NCBI GenBank assembly: GCA_020249505.1
Contig: JADCFN010000005.1
Location: forward strand, 62,001-126,000
Length of the DNA stretch: 64,000 nt
Reading direction: 5' to 3'
Origin: Roseomonas sp.
GTDB lineage: Bacteria > Pseudomonadota > Alphaproteobacteria > Acetobacterales > Acetobacteraceae
The stretch's first letter is position 1. Each line of letters starts with the position of its first letter. The notes beneath the pieces are model-generated. The model was given only the letters and a program-made list of their open reading frames with translations, did no database searches and was not told the DNA's origin. This document shows positions 8,109 to 17,250 of this stretch, in pieces. The position numbers were made by a program, and so were the translations under genes.

Positions 8109-8531
8109 CTATCTCAGACACTCAAAAAACCCGGTTTCCTTATCAAGCTGGCCATATTCCTTCGCGCGGAAATCATAGCGGGAGACAATCCCAATCACCT
8201 TCCCATCGCGCACCACGGGCAAATGCCTGAAGCCGCCATCGGCCATCATATGCAGCGCATCCATGGCATTGCCTTCGGGCGGCAGGCAGATGGGGTGGCG
8301 CGTCATGGCGTCTGACAGGCGGATTTCCGTGCCATCCTTCCCATGAGACAGGAAATGCACCGCATCCCGCCCGGTGAAAATGCCAAGCAGCAGCCCGGCC
8401 GGGTCCGTCACCAGCACGGCGCCGACGCGGCGGCGATGCATGGCGGCGCAGGCTTCCTGCACGGTCGCATCCGGCCCCATGGTGAGCGGATTCTGGTCGC
8501 GGACCATTTCACCCATGCTGCGCTGTGCCAT
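8109..8531 (-). CDS. CBS-domain pair protein
   Basis: This small cytoplasmic protein is made almost entirely of two CBS motifs (about residues 8-60 and 75-130), seen in GAVLVTDPAGLLLGIFTGRD and HLPVVRDGKVIGIVSRYD. CBS pairs bind adenosine ligands such as AMP, ATP, NADH or SAM and act as energy or redox sensors. Nothing else is fused to it, so the target is not visible. An AGGAGG Shine-Dalgarno lies 6 nt upstream of the ATG. The gene is divergent from the DUF1194 gene across a 91-bp gap that must contain both promoters. Confidence 0.88.
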   Translation of the reverse strand: MAQRSMGEMVRDQNPLTMGPDATVQEACAAMHRRRVGAVLVTDPAGLLLGIFTGRDAVHFLSHGKDGTEIRLSDAMTRHPICLPPEGNAMDALHMMADGGFRHLPVVRDGKVIGIVSRYDFRAKEYGQLDKETGFFECLR

Positions 8532-8622
8532 GGTATCCTCCTGTCTTCGAGGCGTGACATAACCGCATTGGCCGCAGGCCGTTATTGACGCAGCGCAAGT
8601 TTGGCTGTGGCATATTGGCGCG

Positions 8623-9243
8623 ATGCAACGCGTTGATCTTGCCCTGGTTCTGGCCGTTGATGCCTCATCTTCCGTGGATCGGGCAGAGTTTGACCTGATG
8701 ATCGGCGGCTATGCCGCAGCCTTTCGGGATGTGGAGATTGCCGCCGCGCTGCTTTCCGGCCCAGCGGGGGCTTCAGCCGTGGCGATGCTGTTCTGGTCCG
8801 GCGAGCGCTCTCAGGAAATCGCCATTCCCTGGCAGGTTTTGACCAGCCCCGCTGATGTGGCCGCGCTGGCAGCGGCGATTGAAGCACTCCCCCGCCTGGT
8901 GCCGCCAGGTGCCACCGCTTTGGGGGAGGGGATGGCGGCGGCCCTCGCGCTTTTCGCCTCAGGGCCAAGCCTGGCGCGGCGCATTGTTTTGGATGTCTCG
9001 GGCGATGGCGCGCATAATCAGGGCCGCCCGCCCGGGCCGATCCGCGATATTGGCGTTCAGGCGGGCATCACCATCAACGCGCTGGCGGTGCTGAACGAAG
9101 AACCCGATCTGATGGCGCATTACGCCGCGGAGGTGATTGGCGGCCCCGGCGCCTTCGTGATGCATTGCCAGGATTATGAGGGCTTCGCCGCCGCCATTCG
9201 CGAAAAGCTGCGGCGTGAAATTGCGGGGGTTTTCATCGCCTGA
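8623..9243 (+). CDS. DUF1194 family protein (von Willebrand factor A-like fold)
   Basis: The N-terminus LALVLAVDASSSVDRAEFDL carries a MIDAS-like DxSxS metal site (DASSS), and the rest (FWSGERSQEIAIPW, GATALGEGMAAAL, VLDVSGDGAHNQG, AGITINALAVLNEEPDL) matches the DUF1194 family, which is VWA-like and has no established function. Many members have a signal peptide; this one starts directly with the domain, so it is probably cytoplasmic unless the true start lies elsewhere. Length 206. It is followed after about 10 bp by phnW and then the glycosyltransferase-like gene, apparently one transcript. VWA domains usually mediate protein contacts; a role with the two neighbours is inference. Confidence 0.85.
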   Translation: MQRVDLALVLAVDASSSVDRAEFDLMIGGYAAAFRDVEIAAALLSGPAGASAVAMLFWSGERSQEIAIPWQVLTSPADVAALAAAIEALPRLVPPGATALGEGMAAALALFASGPSLARRIVLDVSGDGAHNQGRPPGPIRDIGVQAGITINALAVLNEEPDLMAHYAAEVIGGPGAFVMHCQDYEGFAAAIREKLRREIAGVFIA

Positions 9244-9253
9244 TGGGTCTGGC

Positions 9254-10372
9254 ATGCCTTGGCGCATGATGTTGCTCATTCCCGGTCCTGTGCAGACCCG
9301 CCCCGAAACCCGCGCCGCCATGGCCCAGGATATCGCCCCTTGGGATCACGGCTTCCGCCCGACCTATGCGCGGATTCGGGAAAGGGTGCGTGATATCGCG
9401 GGCGGCATTGCCGGGGAGCATGTGACACTGCCGCTGCAAGGCTGCGGGCATTTCATGATGGAAGCGGCGATCAGAAGCCTGGTGCCGCCGGATGGCAAGC
9501 TGCTGATTCCGATGAATGGTTCCTATGCATCGCGTATGGAGCGCATTGCGCGTGAAATTGGGCGCGAGGTTGTGACGCTTGACCTGCCCGATACGCGCGG
9601 CGCACGCGAAGAAGATATTGCCCCGGTGCTGGCGGCTGATCCCACGATCAGCCATGTGTCCTTCGTCTATAGCGAAACCGGCAGCGGCATTGTGAATGAT
9701 GCGGCGGGCATTGGGCGCGCGGTGAGGAAGGCCGGGCGGCGCATGATTATGGATGCGGTTTCCGCCTTTGGCGCTTTGCCCTTCAATATGGCCGAGCATC
9801 CCGAATGCGATGCGCTGATGTTCACCTCTGGCAAATGCTTGGAAGGCATGCCGGGCATTGGCTTTGCGGTGGCGCGGATTGGTAGCATCAAGGCGCGGGC
9901 CGGCCAGGCGGGGTCCTGGTGCTTTGATCTCGCCGATGTGCTGACCCATGCGGAACGCGCGGGCTTTGGGTCCTTCCGCTTCACGCCGCCGGTGCAGGCT
10001 TTGGCGGCTTTCGATGTTGCGCTCGATTTTTTTGAGAAGGAAGGCGGGCAGAAGGCGCGCCATGCGCGGTACCGCGCCAATGCCGATACGCTTTACGATG
10101 GTTTTGTTGCCATGGGCATCAAGCCCTATGTGACCAAGGCAGAGCAGGGGCCGATTATCGTGACGGTCCACCAGCCATCCGATCCGCGCTTTGATTTCCC
10201 GCGCTATGTGGAAGCGCTGAAGGCGCGCGGTGTGCTGATCAGCAATTTCTGGAACACGGCCGAACCCACCATGCGCATTGGCGCAATTGGCGCGCTGACG
10301 CCTGAAGACATGCAGCGCGCAATCGCCATTTTCCGTGAAGCCCTGGTCGAAGCCCTGCCCGCCGCGGCATGA
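9254..10372 (+). CDS. phnW: 2-aminoethylphosphonate:pyruvate aminotransferase-like PLP enzyme
   Basis: This is a class V (fold type I) aminotransferase. The sequence follows PhnW closely: LLIPGPVQTRPE, LQGCGHFMMEAAIRSL, DPTISHVSFVYSETGSGI, MDAVSAFGALPFNM, the PLP-lysine segment SGKCLEGMPGIGFAVAR, FRFTPPVQALAAF, KEGGQKARHARYRAN and MRIGAIG. PhnW interconverts 2-aminoethylphosphonate plus pyruvate with phosphonoacetaldehyde plus alanine. Alanine/serine-glyoxylate aminotransferase is the alternative. No phnX or phnA partner is present. The reverse reaction can make 2-aminoethylphosphonate, which fits the glycosyltransferase gene that follows with an ATGA overlap. The start is uncertain: ATG codons at 9254, 9266 and 9269 are all possible and none has a clear Shine-Dalgarno. 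Confidence 0.75.
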   Translation: MPWRMMLLIPGPVQTRPETRAAMAQDIAPWDHGFRPTYARIRERVRDIAGGIAGEHVTLPLQGCGHFMMEAAIRSLVPPDGKLLIPMNGSYASRMERIAREIGREVVTLDLPDTRGAREEDIAPVLAADPTISHVSFVYSETGSGIVNDAAGIGRAVRKAGRRMIMDAVSAFGALPFNMAEHPECDALMFTSGKCLEGMPGIGFAVARIGSIKARAGQAGSWCFDLADVLTHAERAGFGSFRFTPPVQALAAFDVALDFFEKEGGQKARHARYRANADTLYDGFVAMGIKPYVTKAEQGPIIVTVHQPSDPRFDFPRYVEALKARGVLISNFWNTAEPTMRIGAIGALTPEDMQRAIAIFREALVEALPAAA

Positions 10373-11118
10373 AGGTTTTTATCGCCACACCCACCATCGC
10401 CAGCACCATGCAGGTGGAAACTACGCTTTCCATCGTGAATATGGTGAATGAGCTGCGCGATGCCGGGCATGGCGCGGATTGGTTCAATTATGATGGCGCC
10501 TATGTGACGCGCGCGCGGCATATCCTGACGAGCCTATTCCTGGCGCGCGCCGATTTCACGCATTTGCTGTTTCTCGATTCCGATATTGGCGTGCCCAAGG
10601 GCGCCATCACGCGACTATTGCAGACTGGGCATGAGGTAATTGGCCTGGCCTGCCCGCTCCGCCATTTTGAGGCAGCGCGTTTCGCCGAAGCCGCGCGCGC
10701 CGCGCCGGAAGGCCCGCCTGACCTTGCACGGCTGAATGCGCTGTCGCGCAACTTCAATATCGAACCTGATCCGGCCGACCTGGTGATCCGCAACGGCTTG
10801 CTCCGCGTGAACCGCATGGGCTTTGGCTGCATCATGATTGCGCGGAGCGCCTTTGAAAAACTGATCACGCTTGGCAGCGTCGCGCGCCGCAAATCGGAAA
10901 GTTTCCGCCAATTCGGCGCAGAGGGCGAATACTGGGGGTTTTTCGATGAAATGAACCTGCCCGAAGGCTTTGTTTCCGAAGACTATGCCTTTTGCCGACG
11001 CTGGCTTGAAGTGCCGGGTAGCGCGATCTGGGCGCTGACCGATATGCCGGTCGCGCATATCGGCGCCTATGCCCATCGCGCGGCCTATCTGGACAAGTTT
11101 CGCGCGCCACGGCCTTGA
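10369..11118 (+). CDS. Glycosyltransferase-like protein with DSD motif
   Basis: The N-terminal half ([55 protein letters not shown]) resembles GT-A fold nucleotide-sugar transferases; LDSDIG supplies a D-x-D metal site around residues 65-70. The middle ([15 protein letters not shown]) and end ([22 protein letters not shown]) also fit that group. No signal peptide or membrane segment is visible. Its ATG overlaps the TGA of phnW, so it is translated with it. A plausible job is building a surface polymer decorated with 2-aminoethylphosphonate. That is inference from the neighbour only, and the acceptor and donor are unknown. Confidence 0.65.
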   Translation: MKVFIATPTIASTMQVETTLSIVNMVNELRDAGHGADWFNYDGAYVTRARHILTSLFLARADFTHLLFLDSDIGVPKGAITRLLQTGHEVIGLACPLRHFEAARFAEAARAAPEGPPDLARLNALSRNFNIEPDPADLVIRNGLLRVNRMGFGCIMIARSAFEKLITLGSVARRKSESFRQFGAEGEYWGFFDEMNLPEGFVSEDYAFCRRWLEVPGSAIWALTDMPVAHIGAYAHRAAYLDKFRAPRP

Positions 11119-11173
11119 CAGCACTGGCCTGCCATGGCGTTGCGTGGGGGCGTTAGTCCAGGGAGTTTCAGGG

Positions 11174-12844
11174 ATGGCCACTGATCTTTATATCGCGCGC
11201 GCCGCGACGCTGAAGCCGATTGCGGAAATCGCCGCGCGCGCCGGTATTCCGGCCGAGGCGCTGGAACCCTACGGCAAATACAAGGCCAAGATCGGGCTGG
11301 ATTTCATCCGTGCCCAGGCGGATCGCCCCGATGGCGCCTTGGTGCTGGTGACCGGCATCAACCCAACCCCGGCCGGTGAGGGCAAGACCACCACCACGGT
11401 TGGCCTTGGCGATGCGCTGAATGCGCTTGGCACGCGCACCATGATTTGCCTGCGCGAGCCATCGCTTGGTCCCTGCTTTGGCGTCAAGGGTGGGGCGACG
11501 GGTGGCGGTTATGCCCAGGTGCTGCCGATGGAAGACATCAACCTGCATTTCACTGGCGATTTCCACGCCATCACCAGCGCCAATAACCTGCTGGCGGCCA
11601 TGCTGGATAATCACATCTATTGGGGCAATGAACTTGGCCTGGATGCGCGCCGCATTTCCTGGCGCCGCGCGATTGACATGAATGACCGTGCCTTGCGCGG
11701 CATCAATTCGTCACTGGGTGGTGTTGCCAATGGTTTCCCGCGGGAAGATGGGTTTGACATCACCGTCGCCTCCGAAGTCATGGCGGTGTTCTGCCTCGCG
11801 CGGGATTTGCCGGATTTGCAGGAACGCCTGGGGCGCATGGTGGTGGGGCAGACGCGCGATGGGCGGCAGATTACCGCGGCCGATTTGAAGGCCGATGGTG
11901 CCATGGCGGCGCTTTTGCGTGATGCTTTCGCCCCCAATCTGGTGCAGACGATTGAAGGCTCCCCCGCGCTGGTCCATGGCGGGCCCTTCGCCAATATCGC
12001 CCATGGCTGCAACAGCGTCATGGCAACCAGGCTTGGGCTGAAGCTCGCCGATGTTGTCGTGACGGAAGCGGGTTTTGGCGCTGATCTGGGGGCCGAGAAA
12101 TGCCTGGATATCAAATGCCGTTTGGCGGGGCTGAACCCTTCTGTTTGTGTGATTGTGGCGACCGTGCGCGCGCTCAAGATGCATGGTGGGGTCGCGAAGT
12201 CTGACCTCGGGCGGGAAGATGTGGCGGCGGTAACGCGCGGCATCAGCAACCTTGCCCGCCACGTTGAGAATATGGGCAAGTTCGGCCTGCCGGTGGTGGT
12301 GGCGCTCAATCGCTTCACCTCCGACACGGATGCGGAAATCGCCGCGGTGCAGGCGGCTATTCAGGCAACGGGGACGGAAGCGATTCTCTGCACCCATTGG
12401 GGCGATGGCGCCAAGGGCGCGGCGGAATTGGCGCGCGCCGTGCAGGCCCGCATCACGGCGAAATCCGCACGCTTTGCGCCGCTTTATCCGGATGCCATGC
12501 CCTTGGCAGATAAAATCCGCAGCATCGCCCAGCAGATCTATCGCGCGCGCGATATTGCGATGCCGGCTGATGTGGCGAAGCGGCTCGCGCGGTTTGAAGA
12601 ACTCGGCTTCGGCCATCTGCCGGTCTGCATCGCCAAGACGCAATATTCCTTCAGCGCCGATCCCACAAAGCTCGGCGCGCCGGTGGATCATGTGCTGCCG
12701 GTGCGCGAAGTGCGGCTTTCCGCCGGTGCGGGCTTCATTGTCGCGGTGTGCGGCGACATCATGACCATGCCCGGCCTGCCGCGCCGCCCGGCGGCGGAGA
12801 CGATTGGCCTGGATGGGGAAGGGCGTATTGAGGGGCTATTCTGA
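11174..12844 (+). CDS. fhs: Formate-tetrahydrofolate ligase
   Basis: Fhs makes 10-formyltetrahydrofolate from formate, tetrahydrofolate and ATP, feeding one-carbon units into purines and fMet. Seen: the ATP-binding loop [20 protein letters not shown] (about residues 63-82), [35 protein letters not shown], and [14 protein letters not shown]. Length 556 matches the family. The frame extends upstream into the glycosyltransferase gene, but the ATG at 11174 ([10 protein letters not shown]) is chosen because family likeness starts there and AGGGA lies just upstream. It is not tightly linked to its neighbours (55-bp gap). Confidence 0.96.
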   Translation: MATDLYIARAATLKPIAEIAARAGIPAEALEPYGKYKAKIGLDFIRAQADRPDGALVLVTGINPTPAGEGKTTTTVGLGDALNALGTRTMICLREPSLGPCFGVKGGATGGGYAQVLPMEDINLHFTGDFHAITSANNLLAAMLDNHIYWGNELGLDARRISWRRAIDMNDRALRGINSSLGGVANGFPREDGFDITVASEVMAVFCLARDLPDLQERLGRMVVGQTRDGRQITAADLKADGAMAALLRDAFAPNLVQTIEGSPALVHGGPFANIAHGCNSVMATRLGLKLADVVVTEAGFGADLGAEKCLDIKCRLAGLNPSVCVIVATVRALKMHGGVAKSDLGREDVAAVTRGISNLARHVENMGKFGLPVVVALNRFTSDTDAEIAAVQAAIQATGTEAILCTHWGDGAKGAAELARAVQARITAKSARFAPLYPDAMPLADKIRSIAQQIYRARDIAMPADVAKRLARFEELGFGHLPVCIAKTQYSFSADPTKLGAPVDHVLPVREVRLSAGAGFIVAVCGDIMTMPGLPRRPAAETIGLDGEGRIEGLF

Positions 12845-12886
12845 CAGGCTTCTTTCGGCCTAGCCTTCAATCCGGAGGAATTGGCC

Positions 12887-13747
12887 ATGTTGATCATCAC
12901 GCCCCTGCACCCGCTTTTTGCCGCGCGCATTGAGGGCGTTGATGCGGCGCAGCCGGTCGCCGCGCCGGTCATGGCAGCGCTCCGCGATGCGCTGGACCGC
13001 TACGCGGTGTTGGTGCTGCCCGGCCAGCATTTGGATGATGCGGCGCAAATCGCCTTCAGCCAGGGGTTCGGCGCCCTGGAAATGACGCGCGCTGGCGCCT
13101 TGGGCGCGGGCAGTGCAGTGATTGTGCTGAGCAATATCGGCCCCGCCGGAGAGATTGTGGCGCCAAGCGACAAGCAGGTGCTGAACAACAAGGCCAATCG
13201 GCTGTGGCATCATGATTCCTCCTTCAAGCCCATCCCGGCGCGGGCCTCGCTGCTATCGGCGCGCGAGATTCCAAGCGCTGGCGGCAATACGGAATTCGCC
13301 TTCATGCGCGGCGCCTTTGCCGCGCTGGGGGCTTTGGAGCAGGCACGCCTGAAGCACCTGGTGGCCTGGCATGATTTCGGCTGGTCACGCGCGCGGGTGG
13401 ATGCAGCCCTGGTGAGCGATGCGGAACGCGCGCAGCACCCGCCGGTGCGCCAAGCCGTGGTGCTGGAAGAAAACCCCTATGGCCCCGCGTTATATGTGGG
13501 TGCGCATGCGCGCAGCATTGATGGCATGGGGGAAGCCGAAAGCCGCGCCTTGATTGAAAGCCTGATGGCGCATGCGACTGAAGATCGCTTCATCTATAGC
13601 CACCGCTGGTCGCCAGGCGATTTGCTGATCTGGGACAATCGCGCCGTGCTGCACCGCGCGACACCTTTCGCGAGCACGACAAAACGGCGCCATATGGTGC
13701 GCACCACGGTGGCGGGGCAGGGGCCGACAATCGCGGCCGCTGCCTGA
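12887..13747 (+). CDS. TauD/TfdA-family Fe(II)/2-oxoglutarate-dependent dioxygenase
   Basis: These enzymes hydroxylate small substrates such as taurine, sulfonates or aryloxyacetates using 2-oxoglutarate and O2. Seen: the iron facial triad H108-x-D110 in RLWHHDSSF, the distal histidine H256 in NRAVLHRATP, and the 2-oxoglutarate-binding arginine about 11 residues later (KRRHMVR). The fold signature WSPGDLLIWDNRAVLHRATP is typical of the TfdA branch. The ATG at 12887 has GGAGGAA 6 nt upstream and is preferred over an in-frame TTG two codons earlier. Length 286. It stands alone, and converges with the CaiB operon with only 2 bp between stop codons. The substrate is not predictable. Confidence 0.88.
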   Translation: MLIITPLHPLFAARIEGVDAAQPVAAPVMAALRDALDRYAVLVLPGQHLDDAAQIAFSQGFGALEMTRAGALGAGSAVIVLSNIGPAGEIVAPSDKQVLNNKANRLWHHDSSFKPIPARASLLSAREIPSAGGNTEFAFMRGAFAALGALEQARLKHLVAWHDFGWSRARVDAALVSDAERAQHPPVRQAVVLEENPYGPALYVGAHARSIDGMGEAESRALIESLMAHATEDRFIYSHRWSPGDLLIWDNRAVLHRATPFASTTKRRHMVRTTVAGQGPTIAAAA

Positions 13748-13749
13748 TT

Positions 13750-14985
13750 TCAGGCTTTCCTGCGCGCGCCCACAATCACGCCATCGGCTTCCAGCGCGGC
13801 GATCTCCGCCTCGCTAAAGCCCCGCGCCAACAGCACTTCCCGCCCATGCTGGTTGAAGCGCGGTGGGCGTGTGCGCGCACCGCCTGGCGTGCGTGACAGC
13901 TTGATGGGTGTATTCAAAGCGCGGAAATCGCCGATATCGGCGACCATTTCGCGGAACGCTGTGTGGTCTGCCGCCATGGCTTCATCCACATGCAGCACCG
14001 GGCCGGCGGGTAAGCCAACCGAGAGCATACGCCGCGTGAGGTCATGGCCATCTTCGGTGGAAAAGCGCTTTTCCAGGATCTCCGTCAGCGCATCGCGATT
14101 GATCACGCGCGCGCCATTGGTGGCGAAGCGCTCATCCTTCGCCACATCGGGAATACCGAGAAATTCGCAGAATTTCCGAAAGGCAGGGTCATTGCCGGCG
14201 GCGATGAAAATCTCGCAGGTTTTTGTCTTGAATTTGGAATAGGGCACCAGATTCGGATGCGGATTGCCGGTCGCCTTGGGGCGCTTGTCAGACAGGAAGT
14301 AATTTGCCGCATGGGGATGCAGCAGCGCCATGCCGCAATCATGCAGCGTCATGTCGCAATATTGCCCCTTGCCGGATTTTTCCCGCTCATGCAGCGCCAT
14401 CAGAATGGCGATGGTGGAAAAAAGCCCCGTCGCAATATCGACAATCGGCGTGCCAAGCCGCGTTGGGCCCGAGTTTTCCGTGCCATTGATGGACATCAGC
14501 CCGACCATGGCCTGCAACACCGCATCATAGCCTGGGAAGCCCCCAAGCGGACCTTCGCCGCCAAAGCCGGAAACGCGGCAATGGATCAGGCGCGGAAAGC
14601 GTTTTGAAAGCACCGCTTCATACCCAAGCCCCCATTTTTCCATGGAACCAGGCTTGAAGTTTTCCACCAACACATCCGCACCTTCCAACAGGCGCAGCAG
14701 CACTTCCTTGCCGGCAGGCTTGGATAAATCCAGCCCAACGCTTCGTTTATTGCGATTGACGCCGACGAAATAGGAAGCATCGCCCGCGCTATCGAAAGGA
14801 GGGCCCCAATCGCGCACTTCATCACCTTGCGGCGGTTCCAGCTTGATCACCTCGGCGCCATGATCGGACAGTACCATGGTGCAATAAGGGCCACCCAATA
14901 CGCGGGTCAGATCCACCACGCGCAGCCCGGCCAAAGCGCCGGCGGAACGGGCGAGACCCTTGGTGGCGATGCTTGCGTCATTCAT
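13750..14985 (-). CDS. CaiB/BaiF family (class III) CoA-transferase
   Basis: Second class III CoA-transferase of the window. Seen: GLRVVDLTRVLGGPYCTMVL, GAEVIKLEPPQGDEVRDWGP, VGLDLSKPAGKEVLLRL, and the active-site segment GFGGEGPLGGFPGYDAVLQA, where the aspartate in GYDAVLQA is the expected acyl-accepting residue. Length 411 is normal. It is the third gene of an operon with the two GctAB-like subunits (ATGA overlap with the beta subunit), so two unrelated CoA-transferase folds are co-expressed. One may activate a substrate and the other may act on a later CoA intermediate; this is inference. Confidence 0.9.
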   Translation of the reverse strand: MNDASIATKGLARSAGALAGLRVVDLTRVLGGPYCTMVLSDHGAEVIKLEPPQGDEVRDWGPPFDSAGDASYFVGVNRNKRSVGLDLSKPAGKEVLLRLLEGADVLVENFKPGSMEKWGLGYEAVLSKRFPRLIHCRVSGFGGEGPLGGFPGYDAVLQAMVGLMSINGTENSGPTRLGTPIVDIATGLFSTIAILMALHEREKSGKGQYCDMTLHDCGMALLHPHAANYFLSDKRPKATGNPHPNLVPYSKFKTKTCEIFIAAGNDPAFRKFCEFLGIPDVAKDERFATNGARVINRDALTEILEKRFSTEDGHDLTRRMLSVGLPAGPVLHVDEAMAADHTAFREMVADIGDFRALNTPIKLSRTPGGARTRPPRFNQHGREVLLARGFSEAEIAALEADGVIVGARRKA

Positions 14986-15734
14986 GCCGCTTGTTTCCTG
15001 CCAAAGACCCGGGCGCAGAATTCCGGGTAGGTTTCCATCATTTCATCACAAATCGGCCCGCGCAGCAGCGCGAGTTCTTCTGCGGTCGGGTCTGGCGTGA
15101 AGGGCACATCGCGCGCCACATCAAAGACAAAACCCGTGGCATCGCGCACGCTTTCCACCGTTTCACCCGGATGCACGCTTTCCAGCGAAAACCGCGCCCG
15201 GTCAGGATGGAAGCGAAACACGCAGCGCCCCGTTACCAGCGCCTGCGCCGTACCGCGACGAAACACGCCGGGAGGCGAAACCCCAGGGGCGGAGATATTG
15301 TCCACCTTTTCGACAAAGACGCGCGGCGTGTGTTCTTCCCGGAACAGGATGGTGCGCGGTGTCATGAAATACATGAAGGCGGAACCGAAGCTGCCCGGGA
15401 AGCGCACGCCCATGCCAGGCCATTCGCCGGTGCCGACCAGGTTGAGGTTGGCGCTGCCATCAATCTGCCCACCGCCCAGGAAGAACAGATCAATCCGCCC
15501 CTGGCCAGTCAGGTCAAACAACTCGCGCGTGCCTTCCGTAAATGGATTGCCGCTGCGCTTATGCAGCAGCGAAAGCCGCACGGGATGCCCTTGCTTTTTC
15601 ACGAGCCAACAGGCCGCTGCCGGCATGGGCGATGCGGCACCAACGGCGATATGGCGCGCGGGCGGCGCGCTCGGGTCCAGGATCAGCTTCGCCAGGGCGA
15701 CGGCGATGCGTTCTTCAAGCTTGATCTCGGTCAT
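14982..15734 (-). CDS. CoA-transferase family I beta subunit (GctB/IpdB-like)
   Basis: The protein has the family I CoA-transferase beta-subunit pattern: IAVGAASPMPAAACWLVKK near residue 30, DLFFLGGGQIDGSANLN near 85, LVGTGEWPGMGVRFPGSFG near 100, and FVFDVARDVPFTPDPTAEE near the end. In glutaconate CoA-transferase a catalytic glutamate lies just after the first strand; the matching stretch here reads LLHKRSGNPF, where I see no Glu-x-Gly. Loss of that residue is known in IpdAB, a CoA-transferase-like ring hydrolase of steroid catabolism. The subunit is paired with the alpha subunit by an ATGA overlap. A hydrolase or lyase role is possible but inferred from a by-eye alignment. Confidence 0.82.
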   Translation of the reverse strand: MTEIKLEERIAVALAKLILDPSAPPARHIAVGAASPMPAAACWLVKKQGHPVRLSLLHKRSGNPFTEGTRELFDLTGQGRIDLFFLGGGQIDGSANLNLVGTGEWPGMGVRFPGSFGSAFMYFMTPRTILFREEHTPRVFVEKVDNISAPGVSPPGVFRRGTAQALVTGRCVFRFHPDRARFSLESVHPGETVESVRDATGFVFDVARDVPFTPDPTAEELALLRGPICDEMMETYPEFCARVFGRKQAA

Positions 15735-16558
15735 TCTGCGGCCTGCGCTTTCTGGTCAAACACTTCACGCGCGCACCAAGCGGCGAAGCCTTCTTCGCTG
15801 CGCGCCATGCGGGCATATTCGCTGACATAGGCGCCATCGAAACCATATTCATCCAGCAAAGCGACCGGATGCGCACCGCGTTCGGCAATGGCGATGCCGC
15901 CAATGTAAGTCGCGTTGATGGCGCCGGAAGCCAGGCGTTCATCTTCCAGGAAATTGCCCGGCACTACGCGTTCCACCGTCACCAAGGCGCGCTTTGAGGC
16001 ATGGGCAATCGTCGCGCATTCACGCCGCCGTCCGACCCAGACATTGCCTTCCTCATCAGCCATCAGGGCATGGAAGAAAACGAAATCGGGGTTGAGGGCG
16101 GGCAGCAGCACAATCGGGTCTTCGCCTGCCGCCACGAAGGGATTGGGCACCACTTTCCAATCCGGCCGATGCGCCAGGATATCGCTGCCAATCAAGCCGC
16201 GCAGCGGCATGAAGGGTACGCCCTTTTCAGCCGCTTGCAGCATGGTGTGAATGGCGGGGCAGGTCGCATCAATCACCTTGATCGTGCCCGCGCGGAGTGC
16301 TGCCGAAAAACGCGGCGCGAAGCCGGCCTCACCGAGTGACACCGCGCTGGTCTGCACGCTGGTGACACAGCCCGCACCAATCAGGATATCCGTGGCAAAG
16401 CCCGAAACCGGCACACCGATCAGGTTGAGGTTGCGCACCCCGCGCCGGATCAGCGCCTTGGCCAGCGCGACGGAGGGCAGGGAGTTATCCGGCGGCAATG
16501 CGAGGCTCGCCCCATCGGGCACCTCGGCGGCGAGCGCTTCAAGGCTTTGCAAATTCAT
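15731..16558 (-). CDS. CoA-transferase family I alpha subunit (GctA-like)
   Basis: This is the partner of the beta subunit encoded next. Seen: DGASLALPPDNSLPSVALAK (about residues 15-34), NLNLIGVPVSGFATDILIGA, SVQTSAVSLGEAGFAPRF, PFMPLRGLIGSDILAHRP, and DFVFFHALMADEEGNVWVGR, all in family order. The ATG at 16558 has AGGAGA 5 nt upstream and removes seven unlikely leading residues; length is 275. It is the first gene of a three-gene operon (alpha, beta, CaiB) reading on the minus strand, divergent from the GNAT gene. Members of this group act on dicarboxylic or ring-cleaved CoA esters; the true substrate is not visible. Confidence 0.85.
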   Translation of the reverse strand: MNLQSLEALAAEVPDGASLALPPDNSLPSVALAKALIRRGVRNLNLIGVPVSGFATDILIGAGCVTSVQTSAVSLGEAGFAPRFSAALRAGTIKVIDATCPAIHTMLQAAEKGVPFMPLRGLIGSDILAHRPDWKVVPNPFVAAGEDPIVLLPALNPDFVFFHALMADEEGNVWVGRRRECATIAHASKRALVTVERVVPGNFLEDERLASGAINATYIGGIAIAERGAHPVALLDEYGFDGAYVSEYARMARSEEGFAAWCAREVFDQKAQAAE

Positions 16559-16645
16559 GGCGTTCTCCTTTGCCCGCATGCTACCGGGCGTGGCCCCTGC
16601 AAGCTAGGGGCTGATGCGGGCCTGAGCTTGGGCTAAGAAGCGGCC

Positions 16646-17209
16646 ATGAACCCCGTGACGCTTACGACCCAAAGGCTGATCCTCCGCCCCTGGCGCGATA
16701 AGGATCTGGCGCCGCTTTTCGCCATCAATGGTGATCCCGAAAGCATGCGCTATTTCGCCGCCACCATGACGCGGGCGGAAAGCGATGCTTGGGGCGCGCG
16801 CATGCGCGCGCATTTTGCAGATCATGGCTGGGGGTTTTGGGTGGTGGCGGAAGCGGCGACGGCGGATTTCGTCGGCGTGGTCGGGCTGATGAGCATTCCC
16901 TGGCAGGCGGATTTCACCCCGGCGGTGGAAATCGGCTGGCGGATCGGGCCGCGCTTTCGCCGCCAGGGCTATGCCGAGGAAGCCGCGCGCGCGGCCTTGG
17001 GCTTTGGCTTTGCGACACTTGGCCTGGACAAGATTGTCGCCTTCACCGTGCCAGGCAATGCCGCATCCTGGAAGCTCATGGAAAAGCTCGGCATGCGCCA
17101 TGCGGGCGAATTCGACCATCCGCGCCTACCGGAAGGCCATCACTATCGGCGCCATTTGCTCTATCGCATGCACCGCGCTGACTGGCGTGACGGCGCCCGC
17201 TTGGGGTGA
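16646..17209 (+). CDS. GNAT-family N-acetyltransferase (RimJ/RimL-like)
   Basis: The sequence follows the RimJ/RimL acetyltransferase type (Acetyltransf_3): LTTQRLILRPWRDKDLAPLF at the start, VEIGWRIGPRFRRQGYAEEA with the acetyl-CoA pyrophosphate loop R-R-Q-G-Y-A, and NAASWKLMEKLGMRHAGEFD near the end. Members acetylate N-termini of proteins or small molecules. Length 187 is usual. The stop overlaps an alternative upstream start of the next gene, but that gene most likely begins 42 bp later. The substrate cannot be told from sequence. Confidence 0.88.
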   Translation: MNPVTLTTQRLILRPWRDKDLAPLFAINGDPESMRYFAATMTRAESDAWGARMRAHFADHGWGFWVVAEAATADFVGVVGLMSIPWQADFTPAVEIGWRIGPRFRRQGYAEEAARAALGFGFATLGLDKIVAFTVPGNAASWKLMEKLGMRHAGEFDHPRLPEGHHYRRHLLYRMHRADWRDGARLG

Positions 17210-17250
17210 TAGAGGCTTCGCGCCCAAGCCCGCTTCAAGGATTTCCCACC

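Noticed and set aside
11711-12691. Minus-strand frame of about 326 codons within fhs
   Set aside because: Lies wholly inside fhs on the other strand; no likeness to any family.
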